NCBI RefSeq assembly: GCF_029267215.1
Contig: NZ_JARIDH010000044.1
Coordinates: 62,001 to 126,000 of the forward strand
Source of the DNA: Clostridium sp.
GTDB lineage: Bacteria > Bacillota > Clostridia > Clostridiales > Clostridiaceae
Direction: 5' to 3'
Length of the DNA: 64,000 bases
This document shows positions 1 to 9,576 of this stretch, in pieces. The notes beneath the pieces are model-generated. The model was not told where the DNA came from and did no database searches. It saw only the letters and a list, made by a program, of their open reading frames with translations. Each line of letters starts with the position of its first letter. Within the stretch, counting starts at the first letter, position 1. A program made the position numbers and the translations under genes.

Positions 1-113
1 AAATTAATTAAGTTTTCTGTCTTTTTTTTCGTACTTATGATATATTAAAGAATGTTATTTAGTATATGAATATATGATAGTTTACATAGATTACAAAGGA
101 AAGGAAAAATAAA

Positions 114-425
114 ATGGCAAAAATAACAAGTAGAAATAGTGATTTTTTAAAAACACATAGAAACTCAACTTCACCTAAGGTATATCAGTTATTAATAGAT
201 CTTGTTAATGATAATAGAGAAGATTTAGCTAATGAAGTTATAAAAATAGATTATTTAGTAGATTATTTTAATACATGTATAAAGAAAAGAGATAAGAGAG
301 AAGGTAAAGAAACTTTAGAAAGAATAAATGCTAGACTTTCTAAAATTAAAAAAGAGGGTGTAGATGTTTCTCACTTTGAATATCTTTGTGAAAACATATT
401 GAAAAATAATAAGATTAAACTTTAG
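114..425 (+). CDS. conserved-looking small protein of unknown function
   Basis: This 103-residue protein is soluble, lysine-rich and mostly helical in appearance, with no signal peptide or membrane segment. I do not recognise its family. An AAAGGAAAGG ribosome binding site lies about 9 bases before the ATG. The gene ends about 35 bases before the DEAD-box helicase start on the same strand with no terminator between, so the two are probably co-transcribed and a role linked to RNA is possible. That role is inference from position only; nothing in the protein itself indicates a function. Codon use matches the neighbours. Confidence 0.6.
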   Translation: MAKITSRNSDFLKTHRNSTSPKVYQLLIDLVNDNREDLANEVIKIDYLVDYFNTCIKKRDKREGKETLERINARLSKIKKEGVDVSHFEYLCENILKNNKIKL

Positions 426-460
426 ACGTAAGGATAAAAAAATAAAAGGATGGGATGCCA

Positions 461-1708
461 ATGGAAAAATTTTTAAAGCTAGGATTAAGTGAAGAGGTTT
501 GTAAATCTTTAGAAGGACTTAGTATAAGTGAGCCTACTGACATACAGGAAAAAGCTATACCAATAATTTTAGATGGTAAAAATGTTATAGGAAAAGCTGA
601 AACAGGAACAGGAAAAACTTTAGCTTATTTACTTCCTATAATAGAAAAAATAGATTCTTCTAAAAATGAGATGCAGGCAATTATTTTATCTCCAACTCAT
701 GAATTAGGGGTACAAATAAATAATGTTTTAAATGATTTAAAAAGAGGATTAGGAAAGAAAATAACATCAACAACTTTAGTTGGTAGTGGAAATATAAAAA
801 GACAAATAGAAAAACTTAAGAATAAACCTCATATTCTTGTTGGAACTACAGGAAGAATCCTAGAGCTTATAAATAAAAAGAAGATTTCAGCTAATACTAT
901 TAAGTTTATAGTAATAGATGAGGGAGATAAGCTTTTAGATTTTATAAATATAAAGGATGTTAGAAGTGTTGTTAAATCTTGTAAAAGAGATGTTCAAAAA
1001 CTTATATTCTCTGCAACTATGAATGAGAAAGCCTTAGACACTGCAGATGAATTAATTGGAGAAAGTGAGCTTATACAGGCTAAAGCTTTAAATAAAGTTA
1101 ATTCTAACATAAGTCATGGATATTTTCAGGTTGAGTTAAGAGATAAAATTAACTTTTTAAGAAAGCTTATAAATACTATGGGAGAAGATGAAAAGGTAAT
1201 AGTATTTATAAATAATAGTTATAACATAAACAACGTAATTCAAAAATTAAAGTTTAATAAAATAAATGCTGTATCACTTCATGGAAGTGATAACAAAGTT
1301 GATAGAAAAAATGCACTTCAAGATTTTAGAAAAGGAAAAGCTAAGGTTTTAATAACTTCAGATGTATCTGCAAGAGGGCTTGATATAAAGGGAGCTACTC
1401 ACATAATAAACTTAGATATTCCTATGAATTCACAAAATTATTTACATAGAGTTGGTCGTGTTGGAAGAGCTGGAGAAAAGGGAGTTGCATATTCTTTAGC
1501 AGATTATAAAGAAGAAAAAATAATAGGAAAATGCGAAAGACAATTAAAAATAAAAATTCCTAGATTATATCTTTATGAGGGAAAGATAGAAAAAAGTGAT
1601 GTTAAGAAGTTAAATGACAAGAAAGATAAGTTTAAAAAGAATGAGGGAAGCAAGAAAAAGTCTTCATCAAAGAAAGCTTCTTATAAAAAAACTTTAAAAA
1701 GAAAATAA
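461..1708 (+). CDS. divergent DEAD-box ATP-dependent RNA helicase
   Basis: A superfamily 2 RNA helicase of about 415 residues, expected to unwind or remodel RNA duplexes with ATP. Visible motifs in order: Q-motif region (PTDIQEKAIP), motif I AETGTGKT, Ia PTHELG, Ib TTGRI, motif II DEGD, motif III SAT, then TSDVSARGLDI and HRVGRVGRAG. A basic Lys/Ser-rich tail follows, typical of RNA-binding extensions. Several signature residues differ from the usual (DEGD for DEAD, PTHELG for PTRELA, HRVGRVGR for HRIGRTGR). The start at 461 is preferred because AAAAGGA lies 10 bases upstream; an in-frame ATG at 455 is possible. A strong terminator follows. Confidence 0.9.
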   Translation: MEKFLKLGLSEEVCKSLEGLSISEPTDIQEKAIPIILDGKNVIGKAETGTGKTLAYLLPIIEKIDSSKNEMQAIILSPTHELGVQINNVLNDLKRGLGKKITSTTLVGSGNIKRQIEKLKNKPHILVGTTGRILELINKKKISANTIKFIVIDEGDKLLDFINIKDVRSVVKSCKRDVQKLIFSATMNEKALDTADELIGESELIQAKALNKVNSNISHGYFQVELRDKINFLRKLINTMGEDEKVIVFINNSYNINNVIQKLKFNKINAVSLHGSDNKVDRKNALQDFRKGKAKVLITSDVSARGLDIKGATHIINLDIPMNSQNYLHRVGRVGRAGEKGVAYSLADYKEEKIIGKCERQLKIKIPRLYLYEGKIEKSDVKKLNDKKDKFKKNEGSKKKSSSKKASYKKTLKRK

Positions 1709-1720
1709 TTAAAATAGAGG

Positions 1721-1764
1721 CAAAATAGCTTTTTATTATTACAAAAGCTATTTTGTCTTTTTTA
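1721..1764 (+). terminator. intrinsic terminator after the helicase gene
   Basis: A perfect 13-bp inverted repeat (CAAAATAGCTTTT with its complement) is separated by a short loop and followed by a run of T. It ends the 114-1708 unit. Confidence 0.9.
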
Positions 1765-1882
1765 TATTCTTTAAAAACAAAAGCTTAAATTGTTTAGAAA
1801 TGAATTTATTTTGAATAAATTTATATTTTTATGAGATTACTCATGGAAAAGTTACTAAATGATTAACATTTACTCAAGCATG

Positions 1883-1911
1883 TTGGATAGCGTTTTTTTA
1901 TAAAGTATAAT
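1883..1911 (+). promoter_or_regulatory. sigma-A type promoter for the DUF4358 lipoprotein gene
   Basis: TTGGAT at 1883-1888 and TATAAT at 1906-1911 are separated by exactly 17 bases, about 40 bases before the gene start. Confidence 0.7.
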
Positions 1912-1952
1912 ATTTTTAGCATAATATATGTTATATAGGGGTGAATTTAAAA

Positions 1953-2447
1953 ATGAAAAAGTTTTTTATAAGTATTTTAACAGCTGTTATGATAGGTGCT
2001 ACTTTTACAGGATGTAGTGGAGTTAAGGGAGACAATGATACTAAATTAGAACATGTTAATTTATCAATGAGTGCCAGTGATATTGTTAATAAATTAGTAG
2101 ACAAGGATATAGTTAGTATGCCCATTCCAGTTGATGACAAAATGGCAAATGAAGTTTATCATCTAAACCTAGAGGATATTTATGAGTATGGTATTGCAGA
2201 AACTGGCATATCTCCTGGAGTTGCAACGGTGGTTATAGTAAAAGCTAAGGAAGGAAAGAGGGATTCAGTTAAAGAATCTCTTAATAAAATATTAGAGGAT
2301 AAAATAGGGAAAGCTTTTTATCCAGAAGAAAAAGAGGTAGCAGAATCCTCTGAAGTCAAGGTAAATGGAGACTATGTATCCTTATTTATTTTACCAGAAG
2401 AGTCTTTAAATGAAGCTAATAAAATATATGAAGAAGCTTTTAAATAA
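1953..2447 (+). CDS. DUF4358-type lipoprotein
   Basis: A small exported lipoprotein of about 164 residues. The N-terminus is MKKFFISILTAVMIGATFTG followed by Cys, a clear type II signal peptide and lipobox, so it should be lipid-anchored on the outer face of the membrane. The rest fits the clostridial DUF4358 pattern (a predicted alpha/beta domain with an ADEV-like segment and a VVIVKAKEGKRDSVKESL segment); the function of that family is unknown to me. The ATG at 1953 is chosen over the in-frame GTG at 1941 because AGGGGTG lies about 9 bases before it and the signal peptide begins there. It is monocistronic, with its own promoter and terminator. Confidence 0.75.
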   Translation: MKKFFISILTAVMIGATFTGCSGVKGDNDTKLEHVNLSMSASDIVNKLVDKDIVSMPIPVDDKMANEVYHLNLEDIYEYGIAETGISPGVATVVIVKAKEGKRDSVKESLNKILEDKIGKAFYPEEKEVAESSEVKVNGDYVSLFILPEESLNEANKIYEEAFK

Positions 2448-2464
2448 AAAATAATTTTAAATAA

Positions 2465-2506
2465 AGCATTTGATATTAATTAAATATTATCAAATGCTAT
2501 TTTTAT
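2465..2506 (+). terminator. intrinsic terminator after the DUF4358 gene
   Basis: An 11-bp inverted repeat, AGCATTTGATA and its complement, followed by ATTTTTAT. Confidence 0.8.
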
Positions 2507-2595
2507 AAATATTTTTAACTAATTATTATGTAAATTACTCTATAATCTTATATAAGTTTTAAGTAATTTAATTCATAAATTATAAGGAGAAATAT

Positions 2596-3960
2596 ATGGT
2601 ATTTAGTAGTATTTTATTTATATTTAGATTTTTACCTTTAGCATTCTTAATATACTATATAGCACCATCAAGATTTAAAAATTTAGTTATTTTAGCAATA
2701 AGTTTAATTTTCTACTCATGGGGAGAGCCTAAATACTTAATATTGATAATAGTATCTATTTTAGTTGATTATTCAGTTAGTAGAGGAATAGAAAGATATA
2801 AGGGGAATATTTTCATAAAAAGAAGTTTATTAGGTATTTCTGTGATTTTTAATATAGGTATGTTATTTTTCTTTAAATATATAAATTTTTTTATTGAAAA
2901 TATAAATTTACTTTTAGGAACAAATTTATATTTTATAGAATTAACTCTCCCTTTAGGAATAAGTTTTTATACATTTCAAACCCTATCATATACTTTAGAT
3001 GTTTATAAAAATAAGGTTTTAGCTGAAAGAAATATAATAAATTTTGGAGCATATGTTTGCCTTTTTCCTCAGCTTATAGCAGGACCTATTGTTAAGTATT
3101 CTGACATAAGTAAAGAGATTAAAAAAAGAACATTAAATAAGGATATGATTGAGGAGGGTATAAAAGAATTTATCATAGGATTAGGAAAGAAAGTTTTAAT
3201 AGCAAATAATATAGGAATGCTTTGGAATGAGATTTGTAGTATAGGTTTTAAAAAAGTATCAACTCCTCTTTTGTGGCTTGGAATATTTGCTTTTTCTTTT
3301 CAAATTTATTTTGACTTTAGTGGATATTCATCTATGTCTATTGGACTAGGAAAAATGCTTGGCTTTGTATTTCCAGAAAATTTTAATTTTCCTTATATAT
3401 CAAGGAGTATGACAGAGTTTTTTAGAAGATGGCATATAACTTTAGGAAGTTGGTTTAGAGAGTATGTGTACATTCCTTTAGGTGGAAATAGGGGAAGTAA
3501 AAAAAGAATGTTTTTAAACTTATTTATAGTATGGTTTTTAACTGGATTTTGGCATGGGGCAGAGTATAACTTTATTTTATGGGGATTATATTTTTTTGTA
3601 TTAATAGCAATAGAAAAAGTATTTCTTCTTAAATATTTAAATAAATATAAGGTTTTATCTCATATATATGCTATTTTATCAATTGTATTTGGATGGGCAT
3701 TATTTGTTTTTATAGATCTTAGAAATTTAAAATATTTATTTGCTTTTAATTTTGGATGGGATGTATTTTATTATTTAAGAAATTATTTTTTGATTTTTAT
3801 CATAGCTATAATAAGTTCAACAAAATTAATAGAAAACTTTTATGAAAGAGTAAAGAAAAATAAATTGGTAGAATGTGTATTATTTATAGGGATTTTCATA
3901 ATATCTATTTCTTATTTAGTTGATTCAACATATAATCCATTTTTGTATTTTAGATTTTAG
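2596..3960 (+). CDS. MBOAT-family O-acyltransferase (AlgI-like)
   Basis: A 454-residue polytopic membrane protein of the MBOAT family. AlgI/DltB-type members pass acyl groups, usually acetyl, across the membrane for addition to an extracellular polysaccharide or wall polymer. Visible hallmarks are about ten hydrophobic segments, the RRWHITLGSWFREYVYIPLGGNR block (His280) and the membrane-embedded catalytic-type His320 in TGFWHGAEYNF. The AGGAG ribosome binding site is at 2584-2588. The DHHW/AlgX-like gene starts 23 bases downstream, the classic partner arrangement, so the pair probably acetylates a surface glycan. The polymer cannot be read from the sequence. Confidence 0.9.
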   Translation: MVFSSILFIFRFLPLAFLIYYIAPSRFKNLVILAISLIFYSWGEPKYLILIIVSILVDYSVSRGIERYKGNIFIKRSLLGISVIFNIGMLFFFKYINFFIENINLLLGTNLYFIELTLPLGISFYTFQTLSYTLDVYKNKVLAERNIINFGAYVCLFPQLIAGPIVKYSDISKEIKKRTLNKDMIEEGIKEFIIGLGKKVLIANNIGMLWNEICSIGFKKVSTPLLWLGIFAFSFQIYFDFSGYSSMSIGLGKMLGFVFPENFNFPYISRSMTEFFRRWHITLGSWFREYVYIPLGGNRGSKKRMFLNLFIVWFLTGFWHGAEYNFILWGLYFFVLIAIEKVFLLKYLNKYKVLSHIYAILSIVFGWALFVFIDLRNLKYLFAFNFGWDVFYYLRNYFLIFIIAIISSTKLIENFYERVKKNKLVECVLFIGIFIISISYLVDSTYNPFLYFRF

Positions 3961-3983
3961 TTAAATTTTATAGGAGGAAGTGA

Positions 3984-5084
3984 ATGAAGAAAAACCCTAT
4001 TCTTTATGTTTTTTGCATCTTAATATTAGGATTTTCATTAGTAGATATATTAACTTTAGACAAGGAGTTTTCAGAACTTGAAAATAGAAAACTTTCAAAA
4101 AAACCAATATTTAATTTAGAAGATATCTTTAGCGGAAAATACATGAAAGATTTTGAAAAATATGTAGATGATCAGTTTTTTCTAAGGGATGAATGGATAA
4201 GTTTAAAATCTATTAGTGAGCATGCTTTAGGGAAGATTGAAAATAACAATATAATATATGGAGAGGAAAATTATCTTTTTGATAAGATTAAATTTTATAA
4301 TGAAGAAAGATTTAATAAAAATTTAGAGGCTTTAAATGAGTTTATAGATAGAAGTGAAATAAATATAGAAACAATAATAGTGCCTAATTCTTATGAGATA
4401 TATGATGAATATCTTCCCTTTGGAGCAAATCTTTTAAATCAAAAATCACTTATAAATAAAATATATGAAAGTAATTTAAAAGATGGAAATATAGATTTAA
4501 TAGATTTGTTTAAGAATTATAAAAATGAGTATATTTATTATAAGACAGATCACCACTGGACAACATACGGAGCATATTTAGCTTATTGTAAATACATTGA
4601 AAATATAGGAGAAAATCCGGTTTCTTTAGAAGATTTAAATGAGAATTTAGTTTGCGAGTTTTATGGAACTTATTTTTCTAGAGCTAAAAATTTTAATGCT
4701 AAGGGAGATATACTTGTATATTATGACTTTGAAAATGTTAGTATGGATATACAAGGAGAAAAATTAAATAGTTTATATGATTTTGAAAAACTCAAAAGTA
4801 GGGATAAGTATTCTGCATTTATAAGAGGGAATAATGGACTTACAGTTATTAAAAATGAAAAGCTTAAAAATAATAAAAAATTAGTTGTTTTTAAAGATTC
4901 TTTTGGAAATTCATTTGTTCCATTCCTTACAAATAATTTTGAGGAAATTCATGTTATTGATTTAAGAAGTTTTCCATATAAAGTTAGTGAATATTTAAAA
5001 AATACAGATTTTAATCAGTGTCTTATACTTTATAGTTTAGAAAATTTTCTTTATGATGTAAATTTAATGAAGTTAAAATATTGA
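3984..5084 (+). CDS. DHHW-motif SGNH-like acetyltransferase partner (AlgX/AlgJ-like)
   Basis: A 366-residue protein with one N-terminal membrane anchor (about residues 5-22) and an extracytoplasmic SGNH-like domain. The DHHW motif is at residues 189-192 in YKTDHHWTTYGAY, which names the family, and a later FKDSFGNSF block carries the likely Ser. Proteins of this type transfer the acyl group delivered by the adjacent MBOAT protein to a polymer. The gene follows the MBOAT gene by 23 bases with an AGGAGG ribosome binding site, so they form one operon. The acceptor is unknown. Confidence 0.85.
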   Translation: MKKNPILYVFCILILGFSLVDILTLDKEFSELENRKLSKKPIFNLEDIFSGKYMKDFEKYVDDQFFLRDEWISLKSISEHALGKIENNNIIYGEENYLFDKIKFYNEERFNKNLEALNEFIDRSEINIETIIVPNSYEIYDEYLPFGANLLNQKSLINKIYESNLKDGNIDLIDLFKNYKNEYIYYKTDHHWTTYGAYLAYCKYIENIGENPVSLEDLNENLVCEFYGTYFSRAKNFNAKGDILVYYDFENVSMDIQGEKLNSLYDFEKLKSRDKYSAFIRGNNGLTVIKNEKLKNNKKLVVFKDSFGNSFVPFLTNNFEEIHVIDLRSFPYKVSEYLKNTDFNQCLILYSLENFLYDVNLMKLKY

Positions 5085-5163
5085 GAATTATGACATGATT
5101 TGACATTATTCTTCTTTTTTGAGAAAATTAAATTATGATTTTAGTTTTAGAGGAGTAACAAAA

Positions 5164-8100
5164 TTGAATATAAAAACAATAATAAAAAGATGTATATTTT
5201 TATCAATAATATTCTTAATGATCCCATTTAAAAATATATTTGCATTGGGAGAATCAGATTTAAAATTTAGTAATATAACTATTAAAGATGGGTTATCGCA
5301 GTCTTCTGTAAATAGAATATTTCAAGATAGCAGAGGATATATGTGGTTTGGTACCTCTGATGGACTTAATAAATATGATGGGCGAGATTTTACAATATTT
5401 AGAGAAAAAGAAAATGATAAAAATAGCATTAACTCAGGATATATATCAGCTATAGTTGGATATGATAAAAATAATATTTTAGTTGGTACAAGTAAAGGGG
5501 TAGATACTGTAAATATAGTGACAAATAAAGTGTCTAGGCTATTTGAAAATGAGGATGGAAGAACTAAGTTATCAAACAATAACGTTTGGGATTTAATAAA
5601 ACATACAAATGGAGATATATGGATAGGAACTCCAGATGGATTAAATATTTGTAATGAACACTCTAATGAAATTAAGAAATTATTTAAAGATAAAAATAAT
5701 GAAAATTCCTTAAAAAGTAATACTATAACATCTTTATGTGAAGATAAAAATGGAAATGTTTGGGTCGGTACAAATGCTGGAATAAATTTTTACAATATTA
5801 AAACAAGTAAATTTCAAAAAATAAATGACCTGTTGGATAAAGAAAATGAGTCAGTATCAACAATTTATAGGGATAGAGGAAATAATATATGGGTAATATT
5901 CGATAGCCATATAGTTAAAGTTAGTGACGATTATAAAAATGTTGAGCTTATGGATAATAAATTAAAGTCCTTTAATGTAGATCCAAACAGTGTCAATAGT
6001 ATGTATAACGATACTTATGGAAATTATTGGTTTGAAACTCAAAATGGAATTCTTAAATATGATAAAGAAACTGATAAAGCTTTTTTATATAAAAACAAAT
6101 ATTATGATATAACAAGTCTTGTTAATAATAACGTACTTACAGCTTATGAGGATGAGAGCGGTCTTTTATGGTTTGGAACTTATAATGGAATAAGTTTGCT
6201 TAATCCAAATCAACCTTTTAAACATTATAAAAGAGAACCAGATGAAAAAACTTCCATAAGCGAAAACAGTATAAGTGGTATTTATAAGGATTCCGAAGGA
6301 ATTTTATGGTTGGGTACAAATTCAAAGGGATTAAATGCGATTAATACTAAAATTGGATATATTAGGAATTTTTTTAGTGATCCAAATAATGAAGAGACTT
6401 TAAGTAGTAATGTTGTATGGCAAATCTGTGAAGCGGATAAGGAAAATTTGTGGGTTGCAACTCAAGAGGGATTAGATAAACTTAATAAAAAAAGTGGTAA
6501 AGTAACAAGGATTAAATATCCAGAAAATCTTAAAGAAAAAAACAAATTAAATACTAGAAATCTTTATTTAGATGAAGATGGAATGCTTTGGATAGGAAGT
6601 AGAGGTGGATTGTTATCTTATAACAGTAAAACGGGAAAATTTACTGATTATTCAAATGCATTTAAATCAGTAGGCATTCAAGAAACTGCTATAACAAGCA
6701 TAAATAAAGACCCTAAAACTAAAAGGTTATGGATTACAATAGGTATAAATGGTGGAGTTGTAGAATTTGATAAAAATAAAGGTGCCATAAAAGGATATGT
6801 TCATAATAATTCTAATAAAAATAGTCTTATAAATAATAGTGCTCGCTGTTCTGCCATAGATTCAAAAGGGAATATTTGGATAGGGACTGATGGAGGTTTA
6901 AGCAAGTTAAATATTAAAACAGGAAACTTTACAAATTACACAGTGAAGGATGGATTGATTAATAACTTAATTTATGGAATTTTAATGGACGATGAAGGAA
7001 ACCTTTGGATGAGTACAAATGGAGGACTATCTAGATTAAATACAAAAAGCAATAAGTTTACTAATTATACAGTAATGGATGGAATTCAGAGTAATGAATT
7101 TAATGGAAGATCCTATTTTAAGAGTAAGGATGGAGAATTATATTTTGGAGGAATTAATGGAGTTACAGCATTTTATCCTAAAGAAGTCCTAAAATTTATA
7201 GGAAAGCAAAGTAATACAAAGGTTGTTATAGATAAAGTGCTTGTAAATAATAAATTATATCCATATTATAGTGGTGTTTTAAATTTAAAATATAATCAAA
7301 ATAATATATCAATAGACTTTTTTCTACCAGATTATTTAAATGCCTCTAAAATTACTTATGAATATAAATTACAAGGAGTTGATGAGGACTGGATTTTTGC
7401 AAATAAAAGAAATAATGCAAATTATACAACCTTAGAGTCTGGTAAATATAAGCTTTTAATAAGAGCTAGAGATAATCATGGAGATTTAACTCCTGTTACA
7501 AGTTTAGATATAAAAGTAGCACCACCACCTTGGAGAACACCAACGGCATATTTAATATATTTCATTACTGCTTTGATAATTATTTTTTTAATGTGGAGTT
7601 ATGTTACGGCTTTGGAGAAAACTGTAAAAAGAAGAGCTGAACAGCTTAAAAAGGAAGCTAAAGAAAATGAGAGGCTTTATAAAGAAAAAGAAAATCTATT
7701 AAAAGAAGCTAATAAATTAAAAGATGAGATTATAAAGAAACAGGAGTTTAAGAATGATTACTTTGTTAATTTGTCACATGATCTCAGAACACCATTAAAT
7801 GTTATTATTTCTACTGCACAAACACTAAAGGAACTAAATGAAAAGAATTCTTTAGAAAAGTGTAAAATATCAAGCTATAGTGAAAGTTTGAAAAGAAATG
7901 GTAAAAAGTTGCTTGGTATAATAGACGATATAATAGATGCTTCCAAAATAGAATCAGGAACATATAAACTTAATATAGAAAAAAAAGATATCATATCATT
8001 AGTTGAAGATACAGCTTTAGGACTTAAGGATTATATTGAATCTAATAATATGAATCTTATAGTAGATCCAGAAATAGAAGAGTTAAATGTAGAGTTTGAT

Positions 8101-8454
8101 TCTAAAGAAATAGAAAGGTGTATTACAAATTTACTTTCTAATGCAATAAAATATACTAAGGAAGAATCTGAGGATGGATTGATTGAAGTTTATATGAGAG
8201 AAATTGGAGAAGAGTTTGTAGAAATATCTATAAAAGATAATGGACTTGGAATTCCTAAAGATAAACAAGATGTTATATTTGATAGATTTGGACAGACAGA
8301 TAATAAAGCAAAAGAAGCGTATAAGAGCAGTGGATTAGGATTAGCTCTTGTAAAAAGTATAGTGGAACTTCATCATGGTACTATAATAGTTGAAAGTGAA
8401 GTTGGAGAAGGAAGTACATTTATAATAACTCTTCCAATAAATCAACCTAAATAA
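5164..8454 (+). CDS. orphan sensor histidine kinase with double beta-propeller (Reg_prop/Y_Y_Y)
   Basis: About 1096 residues. An N-terminal signal/anchor segment (residues 5-25) is followed by about 14 propeller-blade repeats with the pattern D..G..W.GT..GL, enough for two seven-bladed propellers. Then come a Y_Y_Y domain (YEYKLQGVDEDWIFA), a transmembrane segment, a coiled coil, a HisKA domain (NLSHDLRTPLN) and an ATPase domain (N-box LLSNAIKYT, DNGLGIP, SSGLGLALVKS). No receiver or HTH is fused, unlike Bacteroides hybrid kinases, and no response regulator is adjacent. The TTG at 5164 is preferred over an upstream TTG at 5119 because GAGGAG lies 8 bases before it and the signal peptide then starts properly. 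Ligand and partner are unknown; the preceding acyl-transfer pair suggests an envelope signal. Confidence 0.88.
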   Translation: MNIKTIIKRCIFLSIIFLMIPFKNIFALGESDLKFSNITIKDGLSQSSVNRIFQDSRGYMWFGTSDGLNKYDGRDFTIFREKENDKNSINSGYISAIVGYDKNNILVGTSKGVDTVNIVTNKVSRLFENEDGRTKLSNNNVWDLIKHTNGDIWIGTPDGLNICNEHSNEIKKLFKDKNNENSLKSNTITSLCEDKNGNVWVGTNAGINFYNIKTSKFQKINDLLDKENESVSTIYRDRGNNIWVIFDSHIVKVSDDYKNVELMDNKLKSFNVDPNSVNSMYNDTYGNYWFETQNGILKYDKETDKAFLYKNKYYDITSLVNNNVLTAYEDESGLLWFGTYNGISLLNPNQPFKHYKREPDEKTSISENSISGIYKDSEGILWLGTNSKGLNAINTKIGYIRNFFSDPNNEETLSSNVVWQICEADKENLWVATQEGLDKLNKKSGKVTRIKYPENLKEKNKLNTRNLYLDEDGMLWIGSRGGLLSYNSKTGKFTDYSNAFKSVGIQETAITSINKDPKTKRLWITIGINGGVVEFDKNKGAIKGYVHNNSNKNSLINNSARCSAIDSKGNIWIGTDGGLSKLNIKTGNFTNYTVKDGLINNLIYGILMDDEGNLWMSTNGGLSRLNTKSNKFTNYTVMDGIQSNEFNGRSYFKSKDGELYFGGINGVTAFYPKEVLKFIGKQSNTKVVIDKVLVNNKLYPYYSGVLNLKYNQNNISIDFFLPDYLNASKITYEYKLQGVDEDWIFANKRNNANYTTLESGKYKLLIRARDNHGDLTPVTSLDIKVAPPPWRTPTAYLIYFITALIIIFLMWSYVTALEKTVKRRAEQLKKEAKENERLYKEKENLLKEANKLKDEIIKKQEFKNDYFVNLSHDLRTPLNVIISTAQTLKELNEKNSLEKCKISSYSESLKRNGKKLLGIIDDIIDASKIESGTYKLNIEKKDIISLVEDTALGLKDYIESNNMNLIVDPEIEELNVEFDSKEIERCITNLLSNAIKYTKEESEDGLIEVYMREIGEEFVEISIKDNGLGIPKDKQDVIFDRFGQTDNKAKEAYKSSGLGLALVKSIVELHHGTIIVESEVGEGSTFIITLPINQPK

Positions 8455-8479
8455 GAAAGGTGAAGAGGTATAGTGAAAA

Positions 8480-8508
8480 GAGGGTATGGAAATATACTCT
8501 CTTTTTTA
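8480..8508 (+). terminator. intrinsic terminator after the propeller kinase gene
   Basis: An 8-bp stem GAGGGTAT/ATACTCTC with one G-U pair and loop GGAAAT, followed by six T. Confidence 0.8.
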
Positions 8509-8598
8509 TTTACTTAAATAAATATCAAATAGTTTTTTTGGTAATTTAATATTAGTGACTTTCATAGAATTTATTGAAGTGATTAATAGGAGAGAAAA

Positions 8599-8991
8599 AT
8601 GTTTGATTTAAAAAGATGTGCTATAAAGATGGCCTCAAATATAAAAGTTTTGGAAAGTAAAAGAGGTAAAGTGTTTTTAAAAAATGATTTAATAATGAAA
8701 GGGTTATTAAAAAACAAAGAATATGAGGAGTTAGTAATTAAATCAGTATTTTTAATGGAAGGAATAAAAGGCATTGATTTTGACTATGATAACATGAAAA
8801 CTATTATATCATATGATTATATTACTTTAACAGAGAAGAATGTTGTTAAGTGGATAAAGCTTATAATAGAGGTATTACTTGATAACTATGAGGATATTAA
8901 AAAATGTGTAGATGAAAATAATAAGGATAGATTAATAAGCTTTATCGAATCAAAGTTGAAAAAAGAAGTTATGTGCATGTATGTAAAGTAG
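8599..8991 (+). CDS. hypothetical protein, possibly HMA-like fold
   Basis: A 130-residue soluble protein preceded by an AGGAG ribosome binding site. I do not recognise it with confidence. The middle (EGIKGIDFDYDNMKTIISYDY) has the beta-turn-beta look of heavy-metal-associated-like domains that lack the metal-binding CxxC, but this is only a resemblance. The C-terminal third is helical. It stands alone between two terminator-like hairpins. Confidence 0.55.
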   Translation: MFDLKRCAIKMASNIKVLESKRGKVFLKNDLIMKGLLKNKEYEELVIKSVFLMEGIKGIDFDYDNMKTIISYDYITLTEKNVVKWIKLIIEVLLDNYEDIKKCVDENNKDRLISFIESKLKKEVMCMYVK

Positions 8992-9069
8992 AGGGAGAAT
9001 TATTTTAATAAAAAAGATAATATGGTAAAATGTTATATATTAAGTTTTAAATTTATAGCATAGAAAAGT

Positions 9070-9099
9070 ACCTATGAGATTTTTCTTGTAGGTTTTTTA
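9070..9099 (+). terminator. weak terminator-like hairpin
   Basis: ACCTA and TAGGT are separated by a pyrimidine-rich loop and followed by TTTTTT. The stem is short, so read-through into the PH-domain genes is likely. Confidence 0.4.
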
Positions 9100-9132
9100 T
9101 ATTTGAAATTATTTTATAAAATGGAGGGTTTT

Positions 9133-9567
9133 ATGAAATATAAGATAAGTAGATTAGCTATCATTAGAAATATTATATGGAGAACTTTAATATTTCTAAT
9201 ATTAAAAGTTGTTTTAAATTTTTGTGTAAAGAAATATGGATTATATGAAATTTCACAAATAGGAGAAATTTTTTTAATAAGCATTTATCTTTTACTTGGA
9301 ATAATAGGCCCTATTTTAGAGTTTTTCTTTTGGTCATATTTTTTATTTGACGATACTATTGAAATTAAATATGGGGTGTTTTACAAAAGGTTTATATGTA
9401 TAAAGATTGATAAAATAAAGTACATAAATTTATGTGAAGACCCTATACAAATGTTATTGAATTTAAGAAGTGTTCATATTTATACTGCAGGTGGAAGAAT
9501 TATTATACCTTCAGTAAGTAAAAAGCAGGCAATTAGATTTTATAATATGGTTAAAAGAAAAAGCTAG
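9133..9567 (+). CDS. bPH2-domain membrane protein (YdbS-like)
   Basis: A 144-residue protein with two N-terminal transmembrane helices followed by a bacterial pleckstrin-homology (bPH2) domain, recognisable from DDTIEIKYGVFYKRFICIKIDKIKYINL and a closing GGRIIIPSV segment. It resembles B. subtilis YdbS, which pairs with the larger YdbT. The start at 9133 follows GGAGG with correct spacing; an upstream in-frame TTG at 9103 has none. The partner gene starts 10 bases after the stop. B. subtilis ydbST has been connected to envelope stress and antimicrobial resistance; any such role here is inference. Confidence 0.8.
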   Translation: MKYKISRLAIIRNIIWRTLIFLILKVVLNFCVKKYGLYEISQIGEIFLISIYLLLGIIGPILEFFFWSYFLFDDTIEIKYGVFYKRFICIKIDKIKYINLCEDPIQMLLNLRSVHIYTAGGRIIIPSVSKKQAIRFYNMVKRKS

Positions 9568-9576
9568 AGGTGAAAT

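Noticed and set aside
5119-5163. Upstream TTG start for the propeller kinase
   Set aside because: No ribosome binding site, and it would bury the signal peptide behind a charged extension; TTG 5164 has GAGGAG at 8 bases.
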